DNA of 64,000 nucleotides, taken from the NCBI RefSeq assembly GCF_044628455.1, contig NZ_JBIYZW010000001.1, positions 62,001 to 126,000 of the forward strand. The letters are read 5' to 3'. Positions 17,597 to 26,495 of the stretch are shown here, piece by piece. Position 1 is the first letter of the stretch, and each line of letters starts with the position of its first letter. Both the position numbers and the translations under genes were made by a program. The notes under the pieces are model-generated. The model was not told the origin of the DNA. It saw only the letters and a list, made by a program, of their open reading frames with translations, and made no database searches. This stretch comes from Solirubrum sp044628455. GTDB taxonomy: Bacteria; Bacteroidota; Bacteroidia; Cytophagales; Hymenobacteraceae.

Positions 17597-18505
17597 TTAG
17601 CGCTGCGGGTTGGGGGTTTGATTGGGGTCGTTGGGGCGGCGGGCGTCGTTGGTGGGGTTGATGCGCTCCACGTCGACCTCGGTTTTGCGCACGGTGTCGC
17701 GGATGGTTTCCTCGCGCTCGGTTACTTCCTTGCCCAGGGTCACCTCTTCCACCACGCGGGCTTCCTTGCCCACCACGGCGCGCTCGGCCGACTCGATAAC
17801 CTCAATCTCGCCTTCCTTGAAGGTGTTGAAATCGGCTTCGGAAGCGGGGCGGTTCACCGGGCGGCGGTCTACGCTGATGTGCTCTTCGCGCAGGCGCACG
17901 TGCTCTTCTACCGGGCGCTCCACAATGCGGCTGCGCAGGCGGGCACCGCCGGTTTGCTCCACGCGCTTGCCTACCTGCAGGTTTTCCTCGATTACCTGGG
18001 CCGACATGCCTTCCTGGCCCGCCTTAGCTCCGGCGTTCATGCCGGTCCAGTTGCTGTTCTGGTAGCCCGTCTGCTGGGCGCGCTCGTCGATGTCCACCGC
18101 CCCGGCGCGGTCGAGGATGGCCGCGGCCTGGTGGGCATTTTCGGCCGAGTGGCAGTGCACCGTCACGATGGACGAGCCGCCCTGCCGGGCTACGTGGGAG
18201 TAGCGGCGGGCATCGTCGCTGTCGTTGCCGCCGAAGAGGTTGCTGAAGAAGTTGCTGATGCTGTCCCCGGTGCGGCCGGCCGCGTCGGCGGCGCCCTCGG
18301 TTACGGTGCCGCTGCTGTTGCGGTAGTCCGAGGGGTCCCGGTCGGGGCGCAGGGCCTGGCTGGCCTGGTTGCTCACGCTACCGCTCTGGCCCTGGTTCGA
18401 GGCTACGTCTACGTGCTCCATGCCGAAGCCGGCGGCGGCGAGTTGCTGGGCGGCTTGCTGCGCCTGGGCGGCGCTATCGAAAATTCCTACTACGGTCTGG
18501 TTCAT
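17597..18505 (-). CDS. YsnF/AvaK-type DUF2382 stress protein
   Basis: 302 residues from the ATG at 18505 (MNQTVVGIF); the longer frame upstream is not needed. Residues 1-135 form a YflT/GS17M-like domain with a Gly/Ser/Asn-rich insert. The C-terminal part (about 160-285) is DUF2382, with its typical alternation of charged strands: VGKRVEQTGGARLRSRIVER, EEHVRLREEHISVDRRPVNR, VVEEVTLGKEVTEREETI. Related proteins are general-stress factors in Bacillus and cyanobacteria. A second DUF2382 gene lies 49 bases upstream, so the two are probably an operon. Confidence 0.92.
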   Translation of the reverse strand: MNQTVVGIFDSAAQAQQAAQQLAAAGFGMEHVDVASNQGQSGSVSNQASQALRPDRDPSDYRNSSGTVTEGAADAAGRTGDSISNFFSNLFGGNDSDDARRYSHVARQGGSSIVTVHCHSAENAHQAAAILDRAGAVDIDERAQQTGYQNSNWTGMNAGAKAGQEGMSAQVIEENLQVGKRVEQTGGARLRSRIVERPVEEHVRLREEHISVDRRPVNRPASEADFNTFKEGEIEVIESAERAVVGKEARVVEEVTLGKEVTEREETIRDTVRKTEVDVERINPTNDARRPNDPNQTPNPQR

Positions 18506-18554
18506 GGCTGTGGTGGTGAATTGGTGGGGGTAAGGGAAAAAACAAGCAACGCCC

Positions 18555-19007
18555 TCAGGCCGGGTCAACCGGGGGTGGGCCCGACAGGGGCGTGGGTTGG
18601 GCTTTGGTGAGGTGTTCGGTGCTGATCTGCTCGTGGCGCAGCGTAACCTGCTCGGCCGTCTGGGTGTGCACCTGGCGTTTGGTGATGCGCACTTCCTCGA
18701 CCAGCAACAGGCGCTTTTCCACCACCAGCACCTCGCGCAGCACCGGCATGATGGTGGTGTCGCCCTCGTAGCGCACCGCGGGCGGGGCCACGTCCACGTA
18801 CTGGTTGATGGGCACGTGCTCTACGCTCAGCTCCTCGTGCACCAGCGGCATTTCCACCACCTGGTGCTCTTCGTGCACCTGCTTGGAAACGCGCACCTTG
18901 CCGGTTTCCACGAGCTCTTTTTCCACCCGCAACTGCTCGGCAATAACCGGCACCACTACGGCAGGGCGGCTGGGCGGCTGGGGCGGCTGGTTTTCGGAAT
19001 GGGGCAT
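18555..19007 (-). CDS. Stand-alone DUF2382 domain protein
   Basis: 150 residues consisting almost entirely of one DUF2382 unit (AEQLRVEKELVETGKVRVSK, VHEELSVEHVPINQYVD, EVRITKRQVHTQTAEQVTLR), with Pro-rich ends. It lies upstream of the longer YsnF-type gene and shares its domain, so the pair probably arose by duplication and acts in the same stress response. Confidence 0.88.
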   Translation of the reverse strand: MPHSENQPPQPPSRPAVVVPVIAEQLRVEKELVETGKVRVSKQVHEEHQVVEMPLVHEELSVEHVPINQYVDVAPPAVRYEGDTTIMPVLREVLVVEKRLLLVEEVRITKRQVHTQTAEQVTLRHEQISTEHLTKAQPTPLSGPPPVDPA

Positions 19008-19396
19008 AACGGGCGGGGAAAGAACCGGCCGACAACAGCCGGCTGGCGGGGAAGAGGCGGGGCCGGGAAGGGCCGGACACGTGGCAGTTGGTACGCGCCG
19101 GGCCTTAGTCCGTTATAGCCGAGCTTGGGATAGTTCTGCTTGCGAATAGTTGCCGGCGCCGAGCAAATCGTTGCCGGGCAGCCGGTTAACCGGGATTTGT
19201 CCGGGTCAACTAACGAGCCGAATGGAGCAATTTTGCGGCGCCGCGCCCATCGGGACGGGCCCCGGGCCGCCCGCTCCGGCCGCGGTTCGTCGGCCCAGCC
19301 GACGGTTCATCCGGGCCATCCGACGCTTCGGCAACCTTTCTTTTCGGCGGGGCAGCCCGGCGGCCACTTTTGAGCCGTCACTTAGCTGCTCGCCCC
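19008..19396. other. Intergenic region, no gene seen
   Basis: This 389-base gap separates the divergent DUF2382 operon and TonB receptor gene. The short open frames in it have no recognisable product. Weak -7-like sites (CAATTTTG near 19230, CACTTTTG near 19368) differ from the consensus by one base. No repeat or RNA was found. Confidence 0.6.
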
Positions 19397-21619
19397 ATGA
19401 ACCGTCTGCTCCCCCTGTTGCTGCTCTGCCTGCTGCTGCCCACCCGGCACCTGGCGGCCCAAACCGCTACGCTGCTCAGCGGCACCGTGCGCGACGCCGC
19501 CGGCCAGCCCCTGCCCGGCGCCAACGTATTCCTGAAAACCACCTTCGACGGCGCCACCACCGACTCGCTCGGCCGCTTCCGCTTCGACACCCGGCAGCGC
19601 GGCCCGCTCACCCTGCTGGTAACCCTGCTGGGCTACCAGCCCCAGGAGCAGGCCCTGGTACTCGACGGCCAGCCCCGGCGCCTGAGTCTGACGCTGAAGG
19701 AAGTGCGCAACCAGCTCGGCGACGTGACCATCACGGCCGGCTCGTTTGAGGCCAGCGACGAAAAGCGCAGCACCGTGCTCACCACCCGCGACATCGTAAC
19801 CACCGCCGGGGCCCTGGCCGACGTGAACGGCGCGCTCAACACCCTCCCCGGCACCACCCGCGTGGGCGACGAGGGCCGGCTGTTCGTGCGCGGCGGGGCG
19901 GCCGGCGAAACCCGCCAGTACCTCGACGGCCTGCCCCTGCAAAGCCCCTACAACGCCGCCGTCTCGGGCGTGCCGGCCCGGGGGCGCTTCTCGCCCAACC
20001 TGTTCAAGGGCACCGTGTTCAGCACCGGCGGCTACTCGGCCGAATACGGGCAGGCCTTGTCGGCGGTGGTGGGGCTGAACTCCTACGACCTGGCCGAGGA
20101 AACCCAGACCGGCATCTCGCTGCTCTCGGTGGGCCTGAGTTTCTCGCACCAGCAGCGGTTTGCCCGCAGCTCGGTGGCCGTAACCGGCGACTACGTAAAC
20201 CTGCAGCCCTACTACGGCCTGGTGCCCCAGCAGTGGGGCTGGCAGCAGGCGCCGCGCTCGGCCGGCGGCTCGCTGGCCCTGCGCCAGCGCACCGGCGAGG
20301 CGGGCATGCTCAAGGTGTACGCGGCCCTCACCCGCTCGGCCTTCGCCCTGCGCCAGCCCGACCCGGCCTTTGCCGGCGGCCGCCCGGTGGCCTTGCGCAA
20401 CGACAACCAGTACGTGAACACCACCTTCCGCAGCCCGCTCACCCGCGGCTGGAGCGTGCAGACCGGCCTGGCCGGCACCCGCGACGAGCAGCTGGTGCGC
20501 CCCGACGAGCAGCAGCTGCGCGAGCGGGAGCAAAGCCTGGTGGGCCGCGTGGTGTTCACCAACGACTCGGCCTCGGCCTACTGGAACCTGAAGCTGGGCG
20601 CCGAGGCCCTGGGCCAGCGCTACCAGCTGCGCTACCAGGCAGCCCCCGAAGCCGAGGTGGTGCGCGCCGGCTTCGACGAGGGCCGCGTGGCCGCCTTTGC
20701 CGAGTCGGACGTGGCTTTCTCCAACCAGCTGGTGGCCCGCGCCGGGGGGCGCGTCGAGTACTCGCGGGTGCTGGGCCGCTGGAACGCCGCCCCGCGCCTG
20801 GCCCTGGCCTACCAGCTGGCCGAGGGCAACCAGCTTTCGGGCGCCTGGGGCTACTTCTACCAGACCCCGGCCAACGACGTGCTGCGCGTGGGCCAGTACA
20901 ACCCGGCCCTGCGCTTCGAGCGGGCCGCGCACTACCTGCTCACCTACCAGCGCATCAAAGACCAGCGCACCCTGCGCGCCGAAGCCTACCACAAGGACTA
21001 CGCCCAGCTGCTGCGCTACGACGCCCCGCTGCTGAGCACCAACGGCCTGCTACCCCTGGACCCCGCCGCCTACCACAGCACCGGCCGGGGCTACGCCCGC
21101 GGCGTGGACCTGTTCTGGCGCGACCGGAAAACGGTGAAGTTTCTCGACTACTGGGTGAGCTACGGCTTGGTCGACACCCGCCGGCAGCAGCGCCTCGACC
21201 CGCAGCGGGCCGTGCCCACCTTCGCCGCGCGCCACAACCTCTCGGTGGTGGGCAAGTACTGGATGCACAAGCTGCATACCCAGGTGGGCGCCACCCTCAG
21301 CTACGGCTCGCCCCGGGCCTACTACGACCCCAACCGGCCCGGCTACAACCAGGGCCGCACGCCCAGCTACCAGGACCTGAGTTTGAACCTGAGCTACCTG
21401 ACGACCATCCGGAAAAACCTCACCATCGTGCACCTCTCGTGCTCCAACGTGCTGGGCCGCGACAACGTGTTCGGCTACCGCTACGCCGCCGTGCCCGACG
21501 CCAGCGGCCGCTACCCCGGCGTGGCCGTCACGCCCTCGGCCCCGCGCATGCTCTTCGTCGGCCTGCTCATCTCCATCAATAAGCAGCGCCCTGCCGACAC
21601 CGAAACCGCCCCCGACTAA
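19397..21619 (+). CDS. TonB-dependent outer-membrane receptor
   Basis: 740 residues from the ATG at 19397 (MNRLLPLLLLCLLLP); a start nine codons earlier is possible. After the signal peptide comes a carboxypeptidase-D regulatory-like domain (about 25-110: LSGTVRDAAGQPLPGANV), then a plug domain (about 125-245, with GRLFVRGGAAGETRQYLDGLPL) and a beta-barrel to the end. It imports an unknown substrate with TonB energy. No SusD partner lies next to it, so a polysaccharide-utilisation locus is unlikely; metal complexes or peptides fit better. Confidence 0.93.
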   Translation: MNRLLPLLLLCLLLPTRHLAAQTATLLSGTVRDAAGQPLPGANVFLKTTFDGATTDSLGRFRFDTRQRGPLTLLVTLLGYQPQEQALVLDGQPRRLSLTLKEVRNQLGDVTITAGSFEASDEKRSTVLTTRDIVTTAGALADVNGALNTLPGTTRVGDEGRLFVRGGAAGETRQYLDGLPLQSPYNAAVSGVPARGRFSPNLFKGTVFSTGGYSAEYGQALSAVVGLNSYDLAEETQTGISLLSVGLSFSHQQRFARSSVAVTGDYVNLQPYYGLVPQQWGWQQAPRSAGGSLALRQRTGEAGMLKVYAALTRSAFALRQPDPAFAGGRPVALRNDNQYVNTTFRSPLTRGWSVQTGLAGTRDEQLVRPDEQQLREREQSLVGRVVFTNDSASAYWNLKLGAEALGQRYQLRYQAAPEAEVVRAGFDEGRVAAFAESDVAFSNQLVARAGGRVEYSRVLGRWNAAPRLALAYQLAEGNQLSGAWGYFYQTPANDVLRVGQYNPALRFERAAHYLLTYQRIKDQRTLRAEAYHKDYAQLLRYDAPLLSTNGLLPLDPAAYHSTGRGYARGVDLFWRDRKTVKFLDYWVSYGLVDTRRQQRLDPQRAVPTFAARHNLSVVGKYWMHKLHTQVGATLSYGSPRAYYDPNRPGYNQGRTPSYQDLSLNLSYLTTIRKNLTIVHLSCSNVLGRDNVFGYRYAAVPDASGRYPGVAVTPSAPRMLFVGLLISINKQRPADTETAPD

Positions 21620-21656
21620 CGCCGCCCGGCCCGACCGCGTGGGCAGCACAAGAACA

Positions 21657-21692
21657 GCAGCAACCGCCACCGGCCATCAGGCCGGCGGCGGT
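21657..21692 (+). terminator. Intrinsic terminator of the TonB receptor gene
   Basis: CAACCGCC and GGCGGTTG close a long GC stem (with one unpaired base per arm), followed by TGCTTTCT. It lies about 40 bases after the stop. Confidence 0.75.
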
Positions 21693-21864
21693 TGTGCTTT
21701 CTAACCCGGCAAGCTACCCTCCCGGAGAGCCGACCGCGCTACGGGCGCTCCACTCCGTCCTCACCATTCGACCACCAGCCAGTCCGGGCGCTGCCCTGGC
21801 TGATGGGCTGCCCCAGCCGGTAAGCGCTGATAGTACTCTGCCGCTATCGTCCCGACAGCTTGAG

Positions 21865-21909
21865 TATAGCCTGCATATACGGTGCGTATAGTCTCCATAT
21901 AGCCTAACA
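21865..21909. repeat. 11-bp phased TATAG/TATAC motifs (array E)
   Basis: TATA-G/C occurs at 21865, 21876, 21887 and 21898, exactly 11 bases apart, so the motif lies on one face of the helix. It sits in a gene-free 556-base gap between the TonB receptor gene and the TPR-like gene. Apart from the terminator at 21657, the rest of the gap holds nothing I recognise. Confidence 0.6.
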
Positions 21910-22175
21910 CGCCAGCTGGCTGGAGGAGGCAGTTAGGACTATGCCGGGAAAGCCCAGCAGCGGCAGGAGGGAAGCTGCTGGCGGAAAAACCGGCTCAGGG
22001 GTGCAACGCTTCGTCGGGGCGGGGCGGCACTTCATCCACCTGGCTTGACACTTGGGTAAGAGAAACTTTCGGGCGGGTAGGGGCGGGGCCACCTTTGATG
22101 CATTCCACCGGCGCTGCTGCCGCGGACCACTTCCCGAAACCCTTTCCACAACCCCACTTTCCAACCCCCACTGCC

Positions 22176-22874
22176 ATGAAAGCCTCCCTGCTCGCCCTCG
22201 CCCTGGTCGCCACCGCCTTTACCGCCCCGGCCCAACAGAAAGCTCCCGCCCAGTCGGCTCCGGCTGCGGCCGCCCCGGCCAGCTACGCCGACCTGCTCGC
22301 CGGCACCGTGCGCGAGCTGATGAGCACCGGCGAGGTGGCCCGCCTGCGCGAAGTGCACGGCAAGCTGGAGCGCGCCGCCGCCGTGAACCCTACCGACTGG
22401 CTGCCGCGCTACTACCAGGCCTATGCCCTCATGCTGATAACCTTCCAGAGCAAGGAAGACGGCGACGTGAAAGACAAGTACCTCGACCAGGCCGAAGCCG
22501 CCCTGGCCCAGGCCCGCAAGCTGCGCGGCGACGAGTCGGAGCTGCTGGTGCTGCAGGCCTACCTGCACCAGGCCCGCCTGGGCATTGCCCCCATGACGCG
22601 CTCGATGAAGTACTCGCAGCTGGTGAGCCAGACGCTGGAGCAGGCCCGGAAGCTGAATCCCGCCAACCCGCGCATCTACCTGGTGCAGGCCAACAACGTG
22701 TACTACACGCCCAAGATGTTCGGCGGCGGCGCCGAGGCGGCCAAGCCCCTTTACGAGGAAGCTAAGACGCGCTTTGCCGCCGCCCGCCCCGCTTCGGCCA
22801 CGGCCCCGGCCTGGGGTGAGCGGCAGGTGCTGAGCCGCCTGGCGGCCTACACCCAAACGGCCACGGCCAAATAA
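22176..22874 (+). CDS. Secreted TPR-like protein
   Basis: 232 residues from the ATG at 22176, chosen because it opens directly into a signal peptide (MKASLLALALVATAFTAPAQ). An Ala/Pro spacer follows, then helical pairs with the TPR-like rhythm: DWLPRYYQAYALMLI, YLDQAEAALAQARKL, ELLVLQAYLHQARL, NPRIYLVQANNVYYTP. It is probably a periplasmic scaffold. It precedes the first sensor-kinase gene by 187 bases and could be regulated with it, but co-transcription is not certain. Confidence 0.85.
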   Translation: MKASLLALALVATAFTAPAQQKAPAQSAPAAAAPASYADLLAGTVRELMSTGEVARLREVHGKLERAAAVNPTDWLPRYYQAYALMLITFQSKEDGDVKDKYLDQAEAALAQARKLRGDESELLVLQAYLHQARLGIAPMTRSMKYSQLVSQTLEQARKLNPANPRIYLVQANNVYYTPKMFGGGAEAAKPLYEEAKTRFAAARPASATAPAWGERQVLSRLAAYTQTATAK

Positions 22875-23061
22875 ACCGGCCGGGACGCTGCGCCCTGGTG
22901 GTGCCCCCACTCAACCGTCGGGGCACCGCTACTTACCCCCGGCCAGCAGCAGCTGGCCTGTGCGGCGGCAAACCACCGCTGACTTTCGCCGGGTCCTTCC
23001 TGCTTACCTTCCGCCCCGCTACTGCGCGGCCCCCGCTGCCGCTGGCTTTACCTTCGCTGCC

Positions 23062-24183
23062 ATGTCGACCTTTTTCCCGGCCGCCCCGCCCGACGAGCCC
23101 GCCGCGTACCGCGAGCCCACCATGCCGCCCGTGCGGCGCTGGACGGCCCGACACCGCCGGCGCTGGCTGCGGCTGCTGGCTACGGTGCTGGTCATCAGCC
23201 TCAGCATCGGCTTTTTCACCTGTCCCGAGTGCTGGGGCGACGGGCGCAAGATGCTGGTGAACTACACCATGAACTTCGCCTACACCCTGGGCTTGTGGCT
23301 GACCAACGGCTACGCCGTGGACTGGCTCGATCAGTACTCAAACTGGAAGCGCGAGCCGGTGAAGCGCCTGCTGCTGACCCTGCTGGTGTCGCTGGGCGGC
23401 TCCCTGGTGGTGGTGGTGAGCATCAACCTGTGCTTTCTGGTGCTGTACCGCGGCCTGAGCCCGATGACCATCTTTTCGGCCCCCGCGCTGAGCCGCATCG
23501 TGTTTCCGCTGATTCTGACGGCCATCATCTCGCTGGTGCTGCACAGCCGCTCGTTTCTGCTGGGCTGGCGCGAGGCCCTGGTGCGCAACGAGCGGCTGCA
23601 GAAAGAAATGGCCCAGGCCGAGGCCGAAAGCCTGCGCCAGCAGCTCGACCCACACTTCCTGTTCAATGCTCTGAATGCGCTGACTTCGCTGGTGGAGGAG
23701 GAGCCCAAGCTGGCCGTGCGCTTTATCCGCCAACTCTCACAGGTGTACCGCTACGTGCTTGATGCCCGCGGCCGCGACGTGGTGCCCCTGGCCGACGAGC
23801 TGGAATTTGCCCGCTCCTACCTGTTTCTGCAGCACATCCGCTACGGCGACGCGCTGCAGGCCGAGCTGCCCGCCGCCGGGCAGGTGCCGGCCCTGGCCGT
23901 GGTGCCCCCGCTGAGTTTGCAGCTGCTGATCGAAAACGCGCTCAAGCACAACGTGGCCACCGCCGCCCAGCCCCTGCACCTGCGCGTGGAGCTGGCCGCC
24001 GACGGCCGCAGCCTGCGCGTGGCCAATAGCCTGCGCCCCCGCCGCGTGGCCCCGGGCGAGTCCACCGGCATTGGCCTGCCCAACCTGCAGGGCCGCTACC
24101 GCCACCTCACCACTCAGCCCGTGCTGGTTGCCCGCAACGAAGCCGAATTCAGCGTAACCCTGCCCGTGCTGGCGCTGAGCTAA
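23062..24183 (+). CDS. LytS/YehU-type sensor histidine kinase, system 1
   Basis: 373 residues. Four hydrophobic segments fall between about residues 35 and 165 (including ATVLVISLSIGFF and LVVVVSINLCFLVLY), then a short coiled coil, then the His_kinase domain with the phospho-acceptor His198 in QLDPHFLFNALNAL and the ATP-binding ENALKHN (about 291) and STGIGLPNL boxes. The extracellular part is minimal, so it senses within the membrane or through a partner. The LytTR regulator gene starts 211 bases downstream, separated by a repeat-rich spacer. Start ATG 23062 chosen over the Arg-rich extension. Confidence 0.94.
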   Translation: MSTFFPAAPPDEPAAYREPTMPPVRRWTARHRRRWLRLLATVLVISLSIGFFTCPECWGDGRKMLVNYTMNFAYTLGLWLTNGYAVDWLDQYSNWKREPVKRLLLTLLVSLGGSLVVVVSINLCFLVLYRGLSPMTIFSAPALSRIVFPLILTAIISLVLHSRSFLLGWREALVRNERLQKEMAQAEAESLRQQLDPHFLFNALNALTSLVEEEPKLAVRFIRQLSQVYRYVLDARGRDVVPLADELEFARSYLFLQHIRYGDALQAELPAAGQVPALAVVPPLSLQLLIENALKHNVATAAQPLHLRVELAADGRSLRVANSLRPRRVAPGESTGIGLPNLQGRYRHLTTQPVLVARNEAEFSVTLPVLALS

Positions 24184-24390
24184 TGGGGAGAATGTGGGGA
24201 ATGGGGAAAATGTGGAAAATGTACTGAGGTGCTGAGGGGCTGATTCAGAAACGGCCATCAGCACCCCAGCACATTCACCCCCATTCTCCCATTGGCGTGA
24301 AGCGCCGCACATTCCCCACATTAGCGCGAAGCGCCCCACATTCACCCCCATTCTCCTATTGGCGCGAAGCGCCGCACATTAGCCTATTAA
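24184..24390. repeat. HK-RR spacer repeat (family F, copy 1)
   Basis: The spacer begins within the kinase stop. Motifs CACATT and CCCCATTC alternate with GGCGYGAAGCGCC cores at 24294, 24323 and 24361. A near-perfect 16-bp inverted repeat (24229-24244 with 24257-24272) sits in the middle, and the AATGGGG/CCCCATT blocks at the two ends are complementary, so the whole RNA could fold. The same family occurs at 36217-36327 between the second kinase and regulator. Confidence 0.75.
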
Positions 24391-24394
24391 CAGA

Positions 24395-25177
24395 ATGACC
24401 GCTTTCATCGTGGAAGACGAGCCGCTGGCCGCGCGGCGCCTGGGCGACATGCTGCGCCGCCAGCAGCCGCCGGTGCAGGTGCTGGCCACCGCCGACTCGG
24501 TAGAAGCCGCCGCGGCCCTGCTCGAAACCGCCGCGCCGCCCGACGTGCTGTTCCTCGACATTCACCTGGCCGACGGGCTGAGCTTCGAGCTGTTCGAGCG
24601 CGTGGACGTGCGCTGCCCGGTGGTGTTTACCACCGCCTACGACCAGTACGCCCTGCGCGCCTTCAAAGTCAACAGCATCGACTACCTGCTCAAGCCCATC
24701 GACGAAGACGAGCTGCAGGCGGCCCTGCACAAGCTGCGGGCTTTGCGCGCCGCGGCCCCGGCGCCCGCACCGGCCCCCGCTTTCGACGCCGCGCTGCTGA
24801 GCCAGGTGCTGCAGCAGCTGCAGCCGCAGAACCAGTACAAAAAGCAGTTTGTGGTGAAGGTGGGCGAGCATCTGAAGGTGATTCCCGTGGAGCAGATCAG
24901 CTACTTCTTCAGCCTGGAAAAAGCCACCTTCGTGCAGACTCGCGAAAACCGCCGCTTCGTGCTCGACCAAACCCTGGAGCAGCTGGAAAAGCTGCTCGAC
25001 CCGCGGCAGTTCTTCCGCCTCAACCGCGCCTACCTGGTGCACCACGACGCCATTCAGGACATCATTCACTACACCAACTCGCGCCTGAAAACCGTGCTGC
25101 AGCCGGTGGGCCCCGAGGGCGACGTGCTGGTGAGCCGCGAGCGGGTGCCCGCCTTCCGCGCCTGGCTGGAGCGCTAG
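24395..25177 (+). CDS. LytTR-family response regulator, system 1
   Basis: 260 residues. The receiver domain spans about 1-120, with acidic residues near the N-terminus (VEDEP), phospho-acceptor Asp55 in FLDIHLADG and a conserved Lys in YLLKPI. A Pro/Ala linker leads to the LytTR DNA-binding domain (about 150-258: YKKQFVVKVGEHLKVIPVEQ, FFRLNRAYLVH). It should be phosphorylated by the kinase encoded upstream and bind direct repeats in target promoters. The targets are not evident here. Confidence 0.95.
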   Translation: MTAFIVEDEPLAARRLGDMLRRQQPPVQVLATADSVEAAAALLETAAPPDVLFLDIHLADGLSFELFERVDVRCPVVFTTAYDQYALRAFKVNSIDYLLKPIDEDELQAALHKLRALRAAAPAPAPAPAFDAALLSQVLQQLQPQNQYKKQFVVKVGEHLKVIPVEQISYFFSLEKATFVQTRENRRFVLDQTLEQLEKLLDPRQFFRLNRAYLVHHDAIQDIIHYTNSRLKTVLQPVGPEGDVLVSRERVPAFRAWLER

Positions 25178-25316
25178 CCCGACGGACCCGCCCGTCAGGG
25201 CTTATCAGAGTTGTTCTGAAAGTCGTTTAGAGGTTCTGCTGGGCCCCTAAGCTGATGCCGGACCTACAATAGTGGCTGCTTTCCGTAAGCAGGCTTACCT
25301 GAAGACGACCTGATAA

Positions 25317-25808
25317 ATGAGCAATGACCCGGAAGCCCTGCTGAACGAGGCCCTGGCCGCGCTGGGAGAGCAGCTGCGCGTCGACCGGGTGTTTCTGTAC
25401 GTGCGCGACCCGGCGCGCGGCCGCGGCCGCATTGCCCTGGCGTGGCGTCGCCACGCCCGCGTGCCCGACCCGCGCCACGACTGGCAGGACGATACCGGCG
25501 AGCTGCCCCGGCAGGACCCGCTGTTTCGCGCCGCGCTGGCCGGCCAGCCCTCGGTATATGTACCCGACGTGGAAGCGGCCAGCCCCGCGGTGCTCAGCCG
25601 CGAGTTCGAGCGCCGCACCTTCGGGCACCGGGCACTAGTGCACGCGCACGTGCTCGATGCGCGGGGCCAGCTCTGGGGGATTGTGCAGCCCTGCGTGTTC
25701 GGCCAGCCGCGGGCCTGGACGGCGGCCGAGCAGGCCCACATCGAAGCCCAGTTGCCGCGGCTGCTGCCCCTGGTGCAGGCCTACGTGCGGGCGCAGACCG
25801 TTCCGTAG
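25317..25808 (+). CDS. Single GAF-domain protein
   Basis: 163 residues forming one GAF domain and nothing else: LLNEALAALGEQLRVDRVFLYV opens it, PLFRAALAGQPSVYVPDVEA lies in the middle, and GHRALVHAHVLDARGQLWGIV with FGQPRAWTAAEQAHIEAQL closes it. No catalytic or DNA-binding domain is attached, so it binds a small ligand or a partner. It is 139 bases behind the LytTR regulator on the same strand. Confidence 0.83.
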   Translation: MSNDPEALLNEALAALGEQLRVDRVFLYVRDPARGRGRIALAWRRHARVPDPRHDWQDDTGELPRQDPLFRAALAGQPSVYVPDVEAASPAVLSREFERRTFGHRALVHAHVLDARGQLWGIVQPCVFGQPRAWTAAEQAHIEAQLPRLLPLVQAYVRAQTVP

Positions 25809-25815
25809 GCGGCGG

Positions 25816-26451
25816 CTACGCTTCGGCGTCGAGGTGGCGCTGCAGCGCGTCGAGGAACAGGCCCACGTGGTAGCCGTCGGCCAGGCCGTGGTGCACGTTT
25901 ACGGCCACGGGCAGGAGCAGCTGCGGACCCAGCCGGCGCGCCCGGCCCACCGAAATTTTGGGCACCGAGTCGGGGTGGCTGAACGAACGGGCATGGCTGA
26001 GGCCGGTGAACGACACCCAGGGTAGGGCCGAGAAGTGAATCACGTCGGGCCGGGCCGTTACCTCGTTCAGGCGCAGGCCGCTGCTCCGGCGCACGGCCTC
26101 GGCTTCGGCGGCCAGCCCCCGGCCGAAATCGGCCAGCGCGGCGGCGTAGGGCACAAAGCTGAAGCCGAAGGTATTGTCGGGGCGGGTGAGCGTGGCCGAG
26201 GCGTGGATGACTTCGTAGCAGTACACCTGCCCGCCCTCGATGCGGTAGCGTAGCGCCTCCACTTCGTTGACGGCCCGCAGCACGGCGTGCAGGTAGAACT
26301 GAAAAAACGAGACGCCCAGCTCTTTGGCGCGGGCGTAGGCGCGGGTGGCGTCCACGTCGGCCACCACGCCGAAAAAGGGCTCCTCGAAGGCCGAGAAGAA
26401 GGCGAAATGCTCCCGGCGGTTCCAGCCGGCCAGGTCAATGAGCTGCTTCAT
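25816..26451 (-). CDS. Chloramphenicol acetyltransferase-like protein
   Basis: 211 residues, the CAT monomer length. The family landmarks are visible: REHFAFFSAFEEPFFG near the start, the substrate loop PWVSFTGLSHA, and the catalytic-histidine motif VNVHHGLADGYHVGLFLD near the C-terminus (HHxxxDG). CAT-like enzymes use acetyl-CoA; many chromosomal members do not give resistance, so antibiotic inactivation is not claimed. It converges on the GAF gene and diverges from the HAD gene. Confidence 0.9.
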   Translation of the reverse strand: MKQLIDLAGWNRREHFAFFSAFEEPFFGVVADVDATRAYARAKELGVSFFQFYLHAVLRAVNEVEALRYRIEGGQVYCYEVIHASATLTRPDNTFGFSFVPYAAALADFGRGLAAEAEAVRRSSGLRLNEVTARPDVIHFSALPWVSFTGLSHARSFSHPDSVPKISVGRARRLGPQLLLPVAVNVHHGLADGYHVGLFLDALQRHLDAEA

Positions 26452-26467
26452 GGGCCGGCAAGTTCGG

Positions 26468-26475
26468 TAACTTTG
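26468..26475 (+). promoter_or_regulatory. Putative -7 element for the HAD gene
   Basis: TAACTTTG matches TAnnTTTG and lies 20 bases before the ATG at 26496. No good -33 TTTG lies at the expected distance, which falls inside the divergent gene. Confidence 0.4.
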
Positions 26476-26495
26476 CCCGCTCGTTTACTCCTGCC

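Noticed and set aside
25816..26451. Chloramphenicol resistance gene
   Set aside because: The CAT fold is clear, but chromosomal CAT-like proteins in this group often lack resistance activity; sequence alone does not show it.
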